In this document: in pieces, positions 10,258 through 21,386 of the stretch
Layout of the letters: each line of letters opens with the position of its first letter
Position numbering within the stretch: position 1 is the stretch's first letter
NCBI GenBank assembly: GCA_034770075.1
Contig: CM068384.1
Coordinates: forward strand, 41,017,182-41,081,181
DNA length: 64,000 nt
Reading direction: 5' to 3'
Source: Aralia elata
Taxonomy: Eukaryota; Streptophyta; Magnoliopsida; Apiales; Araliaceae
Translations under genes and position numbers: made by a program
Notes under the pieces: generated by a model
What the model was told of the DNA's origin: nothing
What the model saw: the letters and a program-made list of their open reading frames with translations, nothing else
The model's database searches: none

Positions 10258-10531
10258 TAGAACAGGACGAAGTCGGGTTGACGACTATAAACCAAGCGCT
10301 TGATGGGAGGCAACCCAGTCACTTTATTTTATTGTTTTAGTTTCGTTTAACTCCATACTTTTGCATGAATTTAATATCTTTAGTAGTTAGTTTTAGGTTT
10401 TTCAGTGTTTTGCCAGTATCTCATGCTCTAACAAGGTTGTGCTAATCCATGCTATGTTGCTTTGAACATGTAAAAGGTTTTGGGATTGCAGCAATTGAAG
10501 AAAAAAAAATTAAAATTTCAAAAACAGGGAA

Positions 10532-10690
10532 ACTTCGCCCCGACGAGATAATAGGCAGGAGAATCTCGCCCCGGCGAGAAGTCCTCTGTCCATCTTCGCC
10601 CCAGCGCGCCTGAGCTCGCCCCGACCCAACCTCCTCTGTCTATCTTCGCCCCGGTGAGTTCTCACGCACAAATTCTCCCGCCCCGGTGAA
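10532..10690 (+). repeat. Internal GC-palindrome cluster of G
   Basis: Five or six imperfect copies of TCGCCCCGGCGAG spaced about 20-40 bp apart. It lies shortly after the gag remnant and the GGGAGGCAACCC box. The LTR cluster of G (12412-12511) carries the reverse-complement form, TCGCCGGGGCGA, on the same strand. Confidence 0.8.
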
Positions 10691-11107
10691 GTCAGCTAAA
10701 AAAAAAACTTCACTGTTGAAATCCCTCACCTATCTTCAACGAAACTTTCAATTCAAATTTTTCCATTTGAAGTCAATCAAGATGCATGGATTTCATCTTC
10801 AACTTGGATCACAAATATCAATTTGGGGGACTTCGCAAGTGTGAATCTCAAGCAAAATTAGATATCAACACGCGGTCTTCTACGAACTAGCTCTTCACTC
10901 GCGCGGATCCAACCGAACAACGCATTTAACTAAAATCAATCAAAGATGTTCGCGAGGATGAATCTAAGTGTCGTTCCAGTTCCAGTTTCTCGAGCCTCAG
11001 CCGCTGCAAGCATTCTCACTTCCAGATTCGGAAAATGAGTGAGGTCAAGCATGTCGTTTGACCAGTCAAGGAAGTTCTCCGTTTTAATTTCTTTATTTTG
11101 CAAACAA

Positions 11108-11140
11108 TGAGGACATTGTTCATTATGAGTTTGGGGGTGG
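11108..11140 (+). promoter_or_regulatory. Internal PPT-like composite motif of G
   Basis: GAGGACATTG, about 10 nt, then AGTTTGGGGGTG. It repeats the layout of the terminal PPT of the same element (GAGGATAAGC, spacer, AGTTTGGGGGTATT) about 1.1 kb further upstream. The same internal motif is in C, D and E. Confidence 0.6.
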
Positions 11141-11698
11141 ATTTACTGTCATTATATATAGTCATGGCATATTGCATTACATAATTGTTTAGTTCACGTA
11201 CTACGCATTGTTTAGTTATTTTTGCATATTGTAGGAATAGTTAAAAAAAAGTAAAAATTTTAAAATCACAAAAATTACATTCCCTTATAGCTTTAGGATC
11301 ATATAGAATTGCGTTTAGGATTGTTTAAGCATTACATTGATGGAGAGTATTTAAGGAAGGCTGATGATGAAAATTCTGATCAGTTAGCTAATTAGTTTAG
11401 GGAGACGAACAAGGAGTGCTAAATTATGAATTTTGATTGTTCCTGATTTTGTCAAGCTTGAGACCCTTTTAATTCTTTTATGCACATATCCATTTGGTTG
11501 AGCTAGTTTTAACTTTGAGGAGGTTTATATGTTAAATGCTCGTGAAAGATATTTATGAACTCTATATCTTGTTTGATCATAACTTAAAGTGTAATATGAG
11601 GAAGAATATAATTGGGAGAAATCTTGGTTAATCTGAAAAAAAAAGAATTGAAAACTTTGAACCTTCCCCGATTGAAAGAATGGATCATGTGGTGGGTT

Positions 11699-11721
11699 GA
11701 GATGGAGCGTAAAATGCACTC
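11699..11721 (+). promoter_or_regulatory. GAGCGTAAAA hairpin motif (G)
   Basis: GGAGCGTAAAATGCACTC with GAGAT in front. GCGT and ATGC/ACGC can pair around AAA. Found in sense orientation in the 3' UTRs of C, D, E and G. Confidence 0.6.
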
Positions 11722-12202
11722 ACTCATAAACACATGCAGCGAGATAGAGAAAAGAGAATGAAAAGAAAAAAAAATTGAATTTCTGGGGAAGGGTTTTAAA
11801 AGGGGCTTAAATGTTTTAAATAACCTTGTGATCCTCTAGTTATGTTTTTTTGTATTCGCTTTGAGTTGTGGAAGATAAGCATATAGAGTTCTTGTTGTTA
11901 GACTAATGTTTTTGATATCTTTAATGATGCATTTGATTTCATGAGCTTCTTTGAGTGTTTTTTCGCTAGTTTGATACATTTGGATTCATAACACACGAAA
12001 GGGTTGAAAGTAAGATAAAATTGGTGATAAGTTAAATTTCTGATGGTGCATAAATTTGAAGTCTTACTGAATTGTTAGTTACTGATCTTTGAGGCCTGAT
12101 ATTTATAATCTATGTTGATTGATTGCTCAGTCGTAATACATCATGCATCTGCATTCATTTAGATAAGTTTGTTTATTTTTGTTTTTCTTGTGTTTTTGCT
12201 TG

Positions 12203-12234
12203 AGGATAAGCAAAGTCTTGAGTTTGGGGGTATT
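12203..12234 (+). promoter_or_regulatory. Element G polypurine tract and GAGGATAAGC motif
   Basis: GAGGATAAGCAAAG followed by GAGTTTGGGGGTATT, directly abutting the LTR start TGATGAG at 12235. The purine run primes plus-strand DNA. The upstream box is common to Athila copies here. Confidence 0.8.
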
Positions 12235-13571
12235 TGATGAGTGGGTTTTATACTTGTGAATTAGATATATCTTAGGCCTATTTCTTTACTATCTTTGAGT
12301 ATTTTTAGTGCCATTTTACTTGTTTATGCATTGGTTTTGTAAGAAACGGCTTCAGAGGGTTAAAAGAGGAAAATTGGAGCTTAATGTCATTTCTGTAAAT
12401 TCTGGACCAGAGTCTTCGTCGGGGCCAGCTTTTCAAGGCATAATTCTTCGCTGGGGCCAAGTTTCGCCGGGGCGAGATTCTTAGGCTTAATTTCTTCGCC
12501 GGGGCGAAGATGCGCGGAAAGGAAAAAAATATGGTAGTTCAGTTATTTTGGGAAGTTGAGTTGGAATTGGATTCTTTCTACTGATTTGATTCAGAAACTA
12601 TAAAAGAGATAGGGAGAGATGGAAATAGGGATATATATACATATATACATGATACATTCATAGTTACATACTTACGCAAGGATTGAGATACAGAGCTGAA
12701 CTTGGAGACTAGAAACTTGAGAAGCATCGCGAAGGAATTCAGATTAGAGACTTAAAGATTGAAGAACTTCTACTGAGCTTTTCTTATCCTCTATCTTATA
12801 TTTGTAATTTAATTGTGATGACTTATTTGGGATCTATGATTTCGATTTTCAGTATGAACTAAATTTTTAATTAAGGCTACAATTGAACCTTTTGTGTTTA
12901 TGGATTAATTATCTGTTTGAATCTAATTATTATTCCATATTGAGTTGTCTATCATATTTTGTGTTTATTGAGTAATTGTCTGATCAACAAATAGTGGGAT
13001 ACTTTAGATGAATTCGGGGTATGAAATCTAGGGTTAGATCTGAATGTGATAGCATGTATTCTTAATTATTTGCATGGGATGAATAATTAAGGTTGTGAAG
13101 TGAATAGGGATATCTCTTTGCTGCATATAACTATTGAGAATTGGTGCTTAATGAATTTGATTCTTTAGTTTTGCATAGGAATATCGCAGAATTAATTGAG
13201 TTAGATAATTTTATTTGATCACTTGGAAAAGGGCTTATAAATAAAGTTAAATTCTTGTTAACAACTCTATTGAATATAATAATTGGATGAATAAGATAAT
13301 TAGTTTGTATTGCATAGTTGGGAATATTGTAGTTTTAAGCCTTTAAATATCTGAATTTCAACCTTTGTGCTAGTTTAATTTTATTTTAATTGTTTATTTA
13401 TTCATTATTCACAAATTACGATTGTTTAAATAAAATTGAATTGATATAGTACTAGTAGTTGGGAATTATTGAACTGAGATTTCCTGTGGGTTCGACACTC
13501 TATCTTATCACTTTATTACTTGTTGATTGTGTATACTTGCACGTAATTGTTGATTGTGAAATCTGACAACA
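12235..13571 (+). repeat. Element G 3' LTR (1337 bp)
   Basis: Begins TGATGAGTGGGTTTTATAC and ends CTGACAACA, the Athila-type termini also seen in C. U3 holds a cluster of TCGCCGGGGCGA-type palindromes (12412-12511). A TATA-like CTATAAAAG lies at about 12598-12606, downstream of the cluster. The left LTR is outside the window. Confidence 0.85.
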
Positions 13572-13838
13572 AATACTCAACAAGAACATCCAACCAATGT
13601 AAAATTTCCAACTCGAACTAATTAGCTAAACTACACTTGTCATCACCCATGTTGTGTGTGTGTGTAAATCAACTATTTTAATCAATCACAACTCAAATCA
13701 CTCACATAATTAACTTCTTAGAAAGAAACTCTAGTTTTACTTAACTCAATCAACAAAACAACCAATCCGACTAACACAAGCAATTACTAAGCACAAGGGT
13801 ATCACCAAGGTTTATTACCACATACTTTATTACTTCAC

Positions 13839-13861
13839 GAGTGTGTTTTACGCTCCATCTC
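13839..13861 (-). promoter_or_regulatory. GAGCGTAAAA hairpin motif (D)
   Basis: Minus-strand GGAGCGTAAAACACACTC with GAGAT before it; one pair of the GCGT/ACGC stem is lost here. In the sense direction it lies just after the hairpin module, as in C. Confidence 0.55.
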
Positions 13862-13888
13862 GCTTTTAAACTCGACTTGTGCAATGTC

Positions 13889-14036
13889 TAGTTTCCTTAG
13901 GCTTTTTAAAACTACCCATGTAACAAGCTTTCGATCAATGACTCCCAAACCAGTTGGCTTTAGGGCACTAGGTGTTAAGATACCCCTAAAGATCTAATAA
14001 CCCAAGTAGTAGCGGCCACAAAACTAAACTAGTCAA
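13889..14036 (-). promoter_or_regulatory. Conserved hairpin module, single copy (element D)
   Basis: Same block order as in A, B and C. The hairpin I arms (GGTAT and ACACC in the sense strand) carry one A-C mismatch. The hairpin II arms AAGCCA and TGGTTT pair with a G-U wobble and are extended by CCC/GGG. The WCPK-like reading frame is interrupted by TAG and TGA here, which argues against a protein function. Confidence 0.65.
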
Positions 14037-14129
14037 GTTTTGATTATTTCTCACATATTTTTTTTTCTTCTGATTTTCTAATTTTTTTTAAGTCTAATAA
14101 TACACCCCAAGATTCCCCTAAACTTAGTT

Positions 14130-17100
14130 TGTAATACCCGAGAATTTTGAATAATGTTAATATTAACTTTTCTATTTGAGTTGAATATTTATTAATTTTT
14201 ATGAGAATATGTGATATGTCGTTATAGTAGTAATGCGATAAAACGATTTCTTGTTTAATTACTAAAGGAGTGAGTTAATAATAAAAGAAATTTTAATGTG
14301 ATCTTAATTAATTCTCGTGAAGCTAACAATCTCCTTTAATGTAATTAAATGTTATGTGGCATGATATTTTGTTTAACAGTAGCATGTGTGAATATTCATA
14401 TAATTCAATAAGGTGGAATATGCGTGACATTTAAATTACATGAACATCCTATGTGACATCTTGATGTGTGAGGTACATTTAAATTACATGGAGTAATTAA
14501 TATTTTCTATATGATAATCATTTCCATACTTGAATGTTATTGCAATAAATGTATAATATACATTGAATATTTGGGTGTTAGCGATTAATGAAATTTTTCT
14601 GTACTTAATATATACATAGATTATATGATATGTGCTCATGTAATGTTATTTAATACATTGTGGCTAGCATTCTAATTATTTAACACACTATATGGTCTAA
14701 GTTTGCATTTAATTTAAGAATGCCAAATAGCCTTGGTTGGAATGCCTGACTATTTCTTTTGTCCCAAAAAGAGTGTCACCTTCTTGCTTAATTCTTCATT
14801 CACGTGAATAGCCAAAAGGCTATGGTTTCTTGAACCATGAAGCTAGCTATGGAGGTAATAATGGTGGGGAAGTGGTCCAAATAGTGTTCCCTCACTATTA
14901 CACCAAACCACATTTGCCCAATGAATCCTTCTTCTTCACATTGGTTAATCACATTGGGTAAAGCTTTTGCACGGTTACTAATTTCTCTATAAATTGAGTT
15001 CATCTCTTCTCTAATTCACTTGCCAAGTTCTGATAAGTTAGAAATCTGAAGATTGGGAGGAATTCTTGTTCCAAGCCTCAATAGAGGTAATACATTGTTA
15101 AGTCATTCTATTAAAATTGAGTTTACTAAATTATTAGAAATGCAAGAATTAATTGCTTGGGAATTGTTAGCATGATGTTTGATAAGTTTATATGTATGTA
15201 TAATAGCAATGTGACTGATCATTAGTATGCTTAAGTAAAAGAATTTGTGTTTGGGTTTGAAGAATTCGCGAAACAGGGAGTTACCTGGTTCTGCCGAGGA
15301 GCAGCGCGGCCGCGCTACTCCCCAGGCAAAGCCAGGCGCGACCGCGCCGTGCCCCAGAATGAAATTCTAACTTTTGATTCTTCTGATGTCATGAGCATGA
15401 TAGTTTAGCTTAAATAAGCCTATGTGTATATCTGGTATGTGATCTAAGTATGGTCTTGCATGAAATGTATTGGGTTTACGAGATTTTGAGGTAAAACTTA
15501 GAATTTGAAAACTAAACCTTATGAAAGTGATGTCTTTTCGACTCTGATCCTTTAAGCATATGTAACTAGCTTAAACATGTATGAAAACAAGTCCAACGTA
15601 TTACCTAGGGTTACCTTGCATGACATGAATTGTGTTAGCTCGGTTCCAACGACTTTTAAAAGAGAACTTGAAGTGTTGGAAGTAAAATTTAGCGAACTTT
15701 GTATCTTTGATATTCTGAGCTTACAAGCATGTATCTATGATCTAATTATATGTGTGAATGCATACAGAGAGTCACGTAGAGATATTAAGCAAGTTTAGTT
15801 AGTCTAATGTGAAATATTCAAGAAAGACTTAAGACGTGAGGACTTTTGTTGTCAAATGTTGTGTAAATTTCATTCCAACTTTGCTAGCATGAATAATAGG
15901 ATTCATTATGCCTCTAGAACATATTGACATGAGCACCATCTAGCTAAGCATGGATTCTACCTATGTACGCATGTTCAAGAAAGTGACATTCCAATTGTAA
16001 ACTACGTGATTAATGTGTATATGTGTTATATACGCACGAGCATGCTTATTAAGTATGGTTTGGTCTCATTATGTGGTGTCATGACTATAATAGTTGACCC
16101 TTGGCAAGATGGATTCGATTGGGTTAAAATATAGAAGTTTCTAACATAACACCTCATAACCTTGGATTGAATTTGGCATGAGCATGCTAGGTTTGAACTC
16201 AGACTAATAACCTTATGAGCATGTGTAATTGAGTTATATCAGTAGCCTAAATGTTGGAAAATAGACCCGGATTGCCACTTGTATAAATTGCATTTTTGGT
16301 CTGCCCAGAGAGTGGCGCGGCCGCGCCACTCCTAAGGCAAAAACCAGCGCGGCTGCGCCGGTCGCCAGAACTGCCCAGTTGTTTTAATTTGTAAGTAGAG
16401 TCTTGCAGCATGTATGTATAAATGTTTTAAGTTGTATTGCATGATTGAACTGATATACCATGTGTTTGAGCTTATGATTGATGCTTAGAGTCAAGGTATT
16501 CTAGGTTTACTAACTCATTTAGCTAAGATGAGAAAATACGAATATGGACTTAGTAATCATGATTCCACCTACGTGGCTGTGTGTTATAACTATGTGGTGC
16601 GTAACCACTTGTAAGAATGTTATACTAACTAAGGAACCGACTTATTGATGATTAGGTCGTTTCAACGCAATTTAAATTAAAGCTAGATTACTTGTAGCTG
16701 AGCAAACAGGCAAGTTCCCTTGACTTCTATTAACTTGTGCAATTGTATTATTGTGGTGCAAGTATTATTGAGGGCAAGTTCCCTAACCTTACTCAAACTT
16801 ATATTGAGCAAATTTTTTGACATCACATATTGTGACCTTGCTATAACAGTTATATCCACGCAAGTGTCCATCCTAATTTGAAACGAAACTCGTATCTTGA
16901 TTCTTGTGGCAAGCTTTGAACGTATTGTTCATAAATATATTGTGAATGTGGTTTATGCTATTTGATTCGGCTAGACTATTAGACATGTGTTAAGAAGCTA
17001 TCCAAACCAATTGTCTTGGTGCGGACTTTTATCTACTGAGATGAACAACCCTCATAGGAGGGGAAACTATATATTGTCGGAGAACCGACGTGTGCACTTA

Positions 17101-17793
17101 TAAGTATGTGACAGTTATGCATAACATGGAGTACTATAGGCTGATCACCTGTGTACTTATTTTATTGGATTATCAGTATAATAACTGTTAATTCTAGCAG
17201 GAGTTCTTAGTCCTTGGTGACTGCTCAGTATTCATTAATTCGAACTTTGAAAGAATTATATTATTGAATTATGTTGATATTCTCTTGTCCATAGTGACTC
17301 TCATTTCAAGTTAACTGATATCCCATATCATTCTAGAGTTATCAAATCAATGTTATAATCTTGATACCTCGCATCCTATGATTGTTCACCTTAATGCTAT
17401 ATTACTTGCTGGGCAAATTTGTTGCTCATTCTTGCTTTCCTAAAACCTTTCAGTTAAGGCAGAGCGCGGTGAACCTTCAGGCAAGGATAAGGGAAAGGGC
17501 AAAACTACGGAGTAGCCTTGTTTTCCTTAAGAAGAAGATTTTCCATTATGTTATTTTAAGTTCGATTATGTATTAAGCTTATACATGGATTATGTATTAA
17601 TGTCATATTTAGATGGAGCTAGACTTTTGGATAGTATTGTAGTCGCGGTTGCGAGACCTTGGGACGAGAATAATTATATTAAATCAATGTAATTTATTCT
17701 ATTATTTCCGTTGCATTAGTTTTATGTCATTATTGTGTTAGAACGTGACGAACCAAATTCGAGACAATGGCGTCAGAATTTGGGGGCGTCCCA
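14130..17793 (+). repeat. Element S: solo LTR of 3664 bp
   Basis: TG...CA termini (TGTAATACCCGAG to GGGGCGTCCCA) are flanked by the perfect 5-bp duplication TAGTT (14125-14129 and 17794-17798), and the flanks are contiguous D sequence. A TATA-like TCTATAAAT lies at 14985-14993 on the plus strand. The very long LTR and the TGTAATACCC start fit a Tekay/Del-type chromovirus, but without an interior the family is inference. Two GC-rich palindrome blocks sit in the transcribed part (about 15297-15352 and 16305-16372). The small reading frames inside have no homology I recognise. Confidence 0.8.
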
Positions 17794-18288
17794 TAGTTTC
17801 TTGCCTATTTTTGCCTTTATAGAAGTTTCACTAATTTTATCAACTTTTATCCCAAGTTTTCTCACCAGAAGCAGATTATGTAAGGTTTTTAAATCAGATT
17901 GACCAAACAGTCAATTAAGTGCTCTCCTTGCTAACATGAGTTTCAGACAAGTATAATTAACTTCACAGTTCAAGTCATCACTCCAAATTAGTTTTTAATC
18001 CTATTCGAGTTTCAAACTATCAATCAAATCTTATCATTGGCCAAAATTAGACAACTATATCATTCATTGCTTTATTCATGCAACTAGATGCATAACACAA
18101 CCTAAAATGCAATACAACCTATAATGAAACATGCATAAATAATATGAATAAACTAAACAAACATGTTGCTATTCTATATGCACACACTAACATAAACTAA
18201 ACATAGTGCACCCCCAAACTTAATTAATGCAATGTCCTCATTGTGAACATAAAGAAATTAGGAACTGAGGACTTCCCTAATTAATGTG
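17794..18288 (-). other. Element D 3' UTR, second piece
   Basis: Continues D across S, between the hairpin module and the env-like stop. It contains the internal PPT-like motif at 18209-18246 (sense strand GAGGACATTG, then AAGTTTGGGGGTG), just after the env-like frame as in C. Nothing else recognised. Confidence 0.65.
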
Positions 18289-18517
18289 TTACTCCTCGTC
18301 TTCATCATCTGCAGCACCATCATTATCATGATTTAAGTCTGGAGGGGGATAAACGGACAGAGGTGGAGGTAATGGAAATTGATAAGGAGTTGCTGCTGGA
18401 TTCATTCTGCTAAACATTTCTACCAACACCGCATTATAATTGATGTTATAAGAATAGATTTCTGCTTGGCGTTGGGCAAGACAATATTGATGACGGTCCA
18501 TTCATTCAAAACCCTAT
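18289..18517 (-). pseudogene. Env-like C-terminal part of element D
   Basis: Frame ending at 18289 carries a proline-rich stretch (FPLPPPLSVYPPPD) and an acidic tail (DDEDEE). Its layout matches the end of the env-like frame of C (PFPVPTPLPPFPP, then acidic residues). It is the continuation, across element C, of 30830-31803; the junction shows the TGTAC duplication. Stops are present just upstream of 18501, so it was already broken. Confidence 0.7.
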
Positions 18518-18522
18518 TGTAC

Positions 18523-20101
18523 TGTTGCTTGATTTCGCAATCAATAAAACACGCGCAAGTATACGCGGTCCACAAGTAATATAAGATAAGTAAAGTGTCG
18601 AACCCACGAGGAATTATGTTAAATAATTACCAAATATCAATCGCATGTAAAATCAATCTAATTTAAACAATGACAATATGATTTGTGTTTGTTGTTGATT
18701 ATAACTAAAATAAAGACAATGTAGAAAGCAAGGTTTTACTAATACGGATAAAGTTCAAGATAAAAAGGTCTAAGATTACAATATCCCCCAACTCTTCATT
18801 TAAATATCATACTCTCTCTTGTTTGGTAAATTAGAACATAAGAATTGCTACCCGAGAAATCACAAGTATATATAAGCCTCTCTCGATGGTCGAATACGTA
18901 TTTCCTATTGTGGTGTATAGATATATTTCTATTCTACACACTAGCAAGAATCTCATATCAAGAACAATTAATAAGACACATGTCACGTAAAATCCCATTA
19001 ACCATTCTATCAATTACCAACTTTCACAATAGAAATCATTAAACACGGATTCTCAATTGGATACATGTGGTATTTAGGTATATGTCTATCCTAAATACAA
19101 TCAAATTATCAATCCTCAAGAGTAATACATAAGACTCACGTCACATAATCTCATACATTATCCATAAAGAATATCTAACTTTCACATGAATTCATAACTA
19201 GGTCTCAACTTACACTTCCTCTCTCAATTCCATATAAGTTACCAAGGTAATTACGGGCCAAGCAATTAATCCTTAAGCAAAGGTTATGAACTCCAATTCA
19301 TGTAATGACTAACTACCAATCAAAGAGAGAGCATTCAATTTAAACTACAAGTTGGGTTCCATTGCAATCTTAGAATGAAGAGTTTAGCTCATATTAAATC
19401 ACAATAACATCATAATCTGATTATAGTACATGGTTGAAGTTACAAAATAAGAAAGAAGACTAAAACATATGAAGATACACCCTTTTTGTGATAAGAATCC
19501 CGAATTGGTGTGGTGTAGTTCTTCTTCTCTAATCCTTGCTCCCCTATTTCGTGCTCCTAGCCTCTTTTGTTGAAGAAATTCTGATAATCTTTCCTTTAGT
19601 TCCTTTGTTCTTCTCTTTTTAGCTCCAAACCCTAGCTTTTTCAATATATGTAACCAAGCTTGAATGATGCAATACCAACTCCCTGGATGCCTGATAATTC
19701 TTCCCTCTCTCCTCATTTTCCCGTTCCTGAAATTCCTCCTCTAGTGCGCCACAATAGCAGAACAGACAAAACAAGCAGCTCAGAAAATCGCGCTCTCGCC
19801 CCGGCGAGAAAAACAGCCTGGGGAGCTCGCCCCGGCGAGGGCTCGCCCCGGCGAAGTTTTAAGCCTTGGAGGCTCGCCCCGGCGAGGAAAATGGCCTGGG
19901 GAGCTCGCCGCGGCGAGGTCTCATGTAATGCGGAAATTACTCTTTTGCCCCTAGACTTGCTAAATACCGCCCCGATCGTCCACAACTGTTCTCTGCACAA
20001 CAAAAGCATAAAACAAGTAAATAAATACTATAAACACCTAAGGATAGCAAAGAATTGAGTTCAAAAGATAACTAATTCGTAGGTATAAAACCCACTCATC
20101 A
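18523..20101 (-). repeat. Element C 3' LTR (1579 bp)
   Basis: Plus-strand ends TGTTGCTTGATT and CCACTCATCA. The palindrome cluster CTCGCCCCGGCGAG at 19791-19920 lies in U3, about 180-310 bp from the sense LTR start. It has one repeat block fewer than the 5' LTR. Minus and plus reading frames of 60-130 aa in the two LTRs are duplicated with them and have no recognised homology. Confidence 0.93.
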
Positions 20102-20136
20102 AATACCCCCAAACTTAAGACTTTGCTTGTCCTCAA
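20102..20136 (-). promoter_or_regulatory. Element C polypurine tract and GAGGACAAGC motif
   Basis: Sense strand: GAGGACAAGCAAAG, then AAGTTTGGGGGTATT, abutting the LTR. Same composite as in G. Confidence 0.8.
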
Positions 20137-20494
20137 GCAAAAACAACGGAAATGAAAAATACACAATGCAACTAATTAAATGAATGCAAATGCATGAACT
20201 ATAAGCCTAGAGCAGCCAAGATAAGGAAATCAAGCCTCAACAATCAGAAATAAATAAACAATAACATCACAACTGTAGGACTATCAGATATGAGACACGC
20301 ACCAAATTTCGCCAAATGATTAACCCTTATGTGTGTGTGTGTGCAGAAAGACAGAGTACGCAATGATCACAATTCGATCTAAGAACTATAGTGCTCAAAA
20401 GAAGATAAAATAGTCAAGAACCACTACTAGCATCTCACATGCTTACTAGCTTTTATTTTCACACTATATTTAGAAATATTCTATAATAATTACC

Positions 20495-20517
20495 GAGTGC
20501 GTTTTACGCTCCATCTC
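20495..20517 (-). promoter_or_regulatory. GAGCGTAAAA hairpin motif (C)
   Basis: Sense strand GGAGCGTAAAACGCACTC, the best-paired version: GCGT and ACGC around AAA, with GA/TC outside. Confidence 0.6.
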
Positions 20518-20554
20518 GATAATAGTTTTATTTACATCTAGATCTGTGCAATGT

Positions 20555-20705
20555 CTATCTTCATTAGGCTTTTCAATGTCACCCATGTAGCAAACTTTCC
20601 ACCGATGACTCCCAAACCAGATGGTTTTAGGGCACCAAGCGTAGAAACGCTCCAAAGGGCTTACTTGTTCGAATGACACAGGCCACAAAGATAAACTAGT
20701 CTAGA
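20555..20705 (-). promoter_or_regulatory. Conserved hairpin module, single copy (element C)
   Basis: Hairpin I has arms AGCGT and ACGCT around a 4-nt loop (plus-strand positions 20638-20642 and 20647-20651). A and B have GGTGT and ACACC at the same place. Two of five pairs have changed on both sides, which is compensatory. Hairpin II keeps AAACCA and TGGTTT with CCC/GGG. It lies between the internal and terminal PPT-like motifs. Confidence 0.7.
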
Positions 20706-21307
20706 TTTGCTCATATCTGTCCATATTTCATTTTCAATTATAACCAGCATTCAAGACAGACATCGAAGCAGTAAATAAGCATAAATTTATTTATTTTTTA
20801 TTTTTTGGTTTTTTATTATTATTATTTTTTTTTAAACTATCCTATCTTTTAATGAGCAACAACAGTTTCAAAGATCTGAACATACAATCTCACGTACTCA
20901 ACAACACTGATATGTGCATTAGTAACTCAAAGGGTTAAAAATTTAAGAAAATTAGGCACGAGTTAACATTTCTAATATAGCAATTCGGATCCAAAGTGTT
21001 GAATATCATAAAAACAAAATATCACCATGTCATCATCGGCTCTCCTTAAGTGCGCTGCTCAAAAGCTTTCTAAATGCAATTTTTTTTTTTTTTTTTTAGA
21101 ATGAAGACAAAGCAGACGATGAATATGTACAATAATCATCACACAAATGACAATAACAGAAATAATCATTAAAAGCAAGAAAAGTCATTTTGATGATAAT
21201 ATAAATGCTTAATTATAACATAAGTTTGAAACATACTACGTGAATGCAAGACTACAACTAAATGCAGCATACTAAAATACTATAACTTAAAAGCTAAAAG
21301 CTCTAAA

Positions 21308-21345
21308 CACCCCCAAACTTGGAAATAACAATGTCCTCATTGCAG
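21308..21345 (-). promoter_or_regulatory. Internal PPT-like composite motif of C
   Basis: Sense strand GAGGACATTG, spacer, AAGTTTGGGGGTG, about 40 nt after the env-like stop and 1.2 kb before the true PPT. Confidence 0.6.
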
Positions 21346-21386
21346 AAAAGATAAAGAAATGAAAAACTGAGGACTTCCATATGATA

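Larger units (their letters stand above)
10691..12202 (+). other. Element G 3' UTR
   Basis: AT-rich region with no credible reading frame. It holds the internal PPT-like motif (11108-11140) and the GAGCGTAAAA hairpin motif (11699-11721). I see no copy of the 140-bp hairpin module found in C and D. Confidence 0.6.
10120..13571 (+). mobile_element. Element G: pol-less Athila derivative, 3' part
   Basis: Plus-strand order: gag C-terminal remnant, a GGGAGGCAACCC box that follows the coding region in all Athila copies here, GC-palindrome cluster, internal PPT-like motif, hairpin motif, PPT and LTR. Element A is inserted in its gag, so the 5' half is outside the window. No PR, RT, RH or IN lies between the gag remnant and the 3' UTR. 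The 3' flank at 13572 is D sequence; the candidate target duplication is AATAC. Confidence 0.8.
13572..14129 (-). other. Element D 3' UTR, first piece
   Basis: Minus-strand 3' UTR of the Athila element D, aligned by its motif order with 20330-20900 of element C. It contains a GT tract (13654-13666), the GAGCG hairpin motif and the 140-bp hairpin module. The 3' end and LTR of D lie beyond G and A, outside the window. Confidence 0.7.
20137..21386 (-). other. Element C 3' UTR
   Basis: Non-coding, AT-rich, with a GT tract near 20330 and T-rich tracts near 20790-20830 and 21080-21098. It holds the GAGCG motif at 20495-20517, the hairpin module at 20555-20705 and the internal PPT-like motif at 21308-21345. 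The 72-aa minus frame at 20470-20688 is the translation of the hairpin module (WCPKTIWFGSHR), not a credible gene. Confidence 0.65.

Noticed and set aside
19399..20058. 105- to 132-aa frames present in both C LTRs
   Set aside because: They are duplicated with the LTR and cross the palindrome cluster; no homology recognised.
20470..20688. 72-aa protein with WCPKTIWFGSHR, also seen in A and B
   Set aside because: Equivalent frames in D and in copy 1 of A/B contain stops; the similarity is explained by the conserved nucleotide module.
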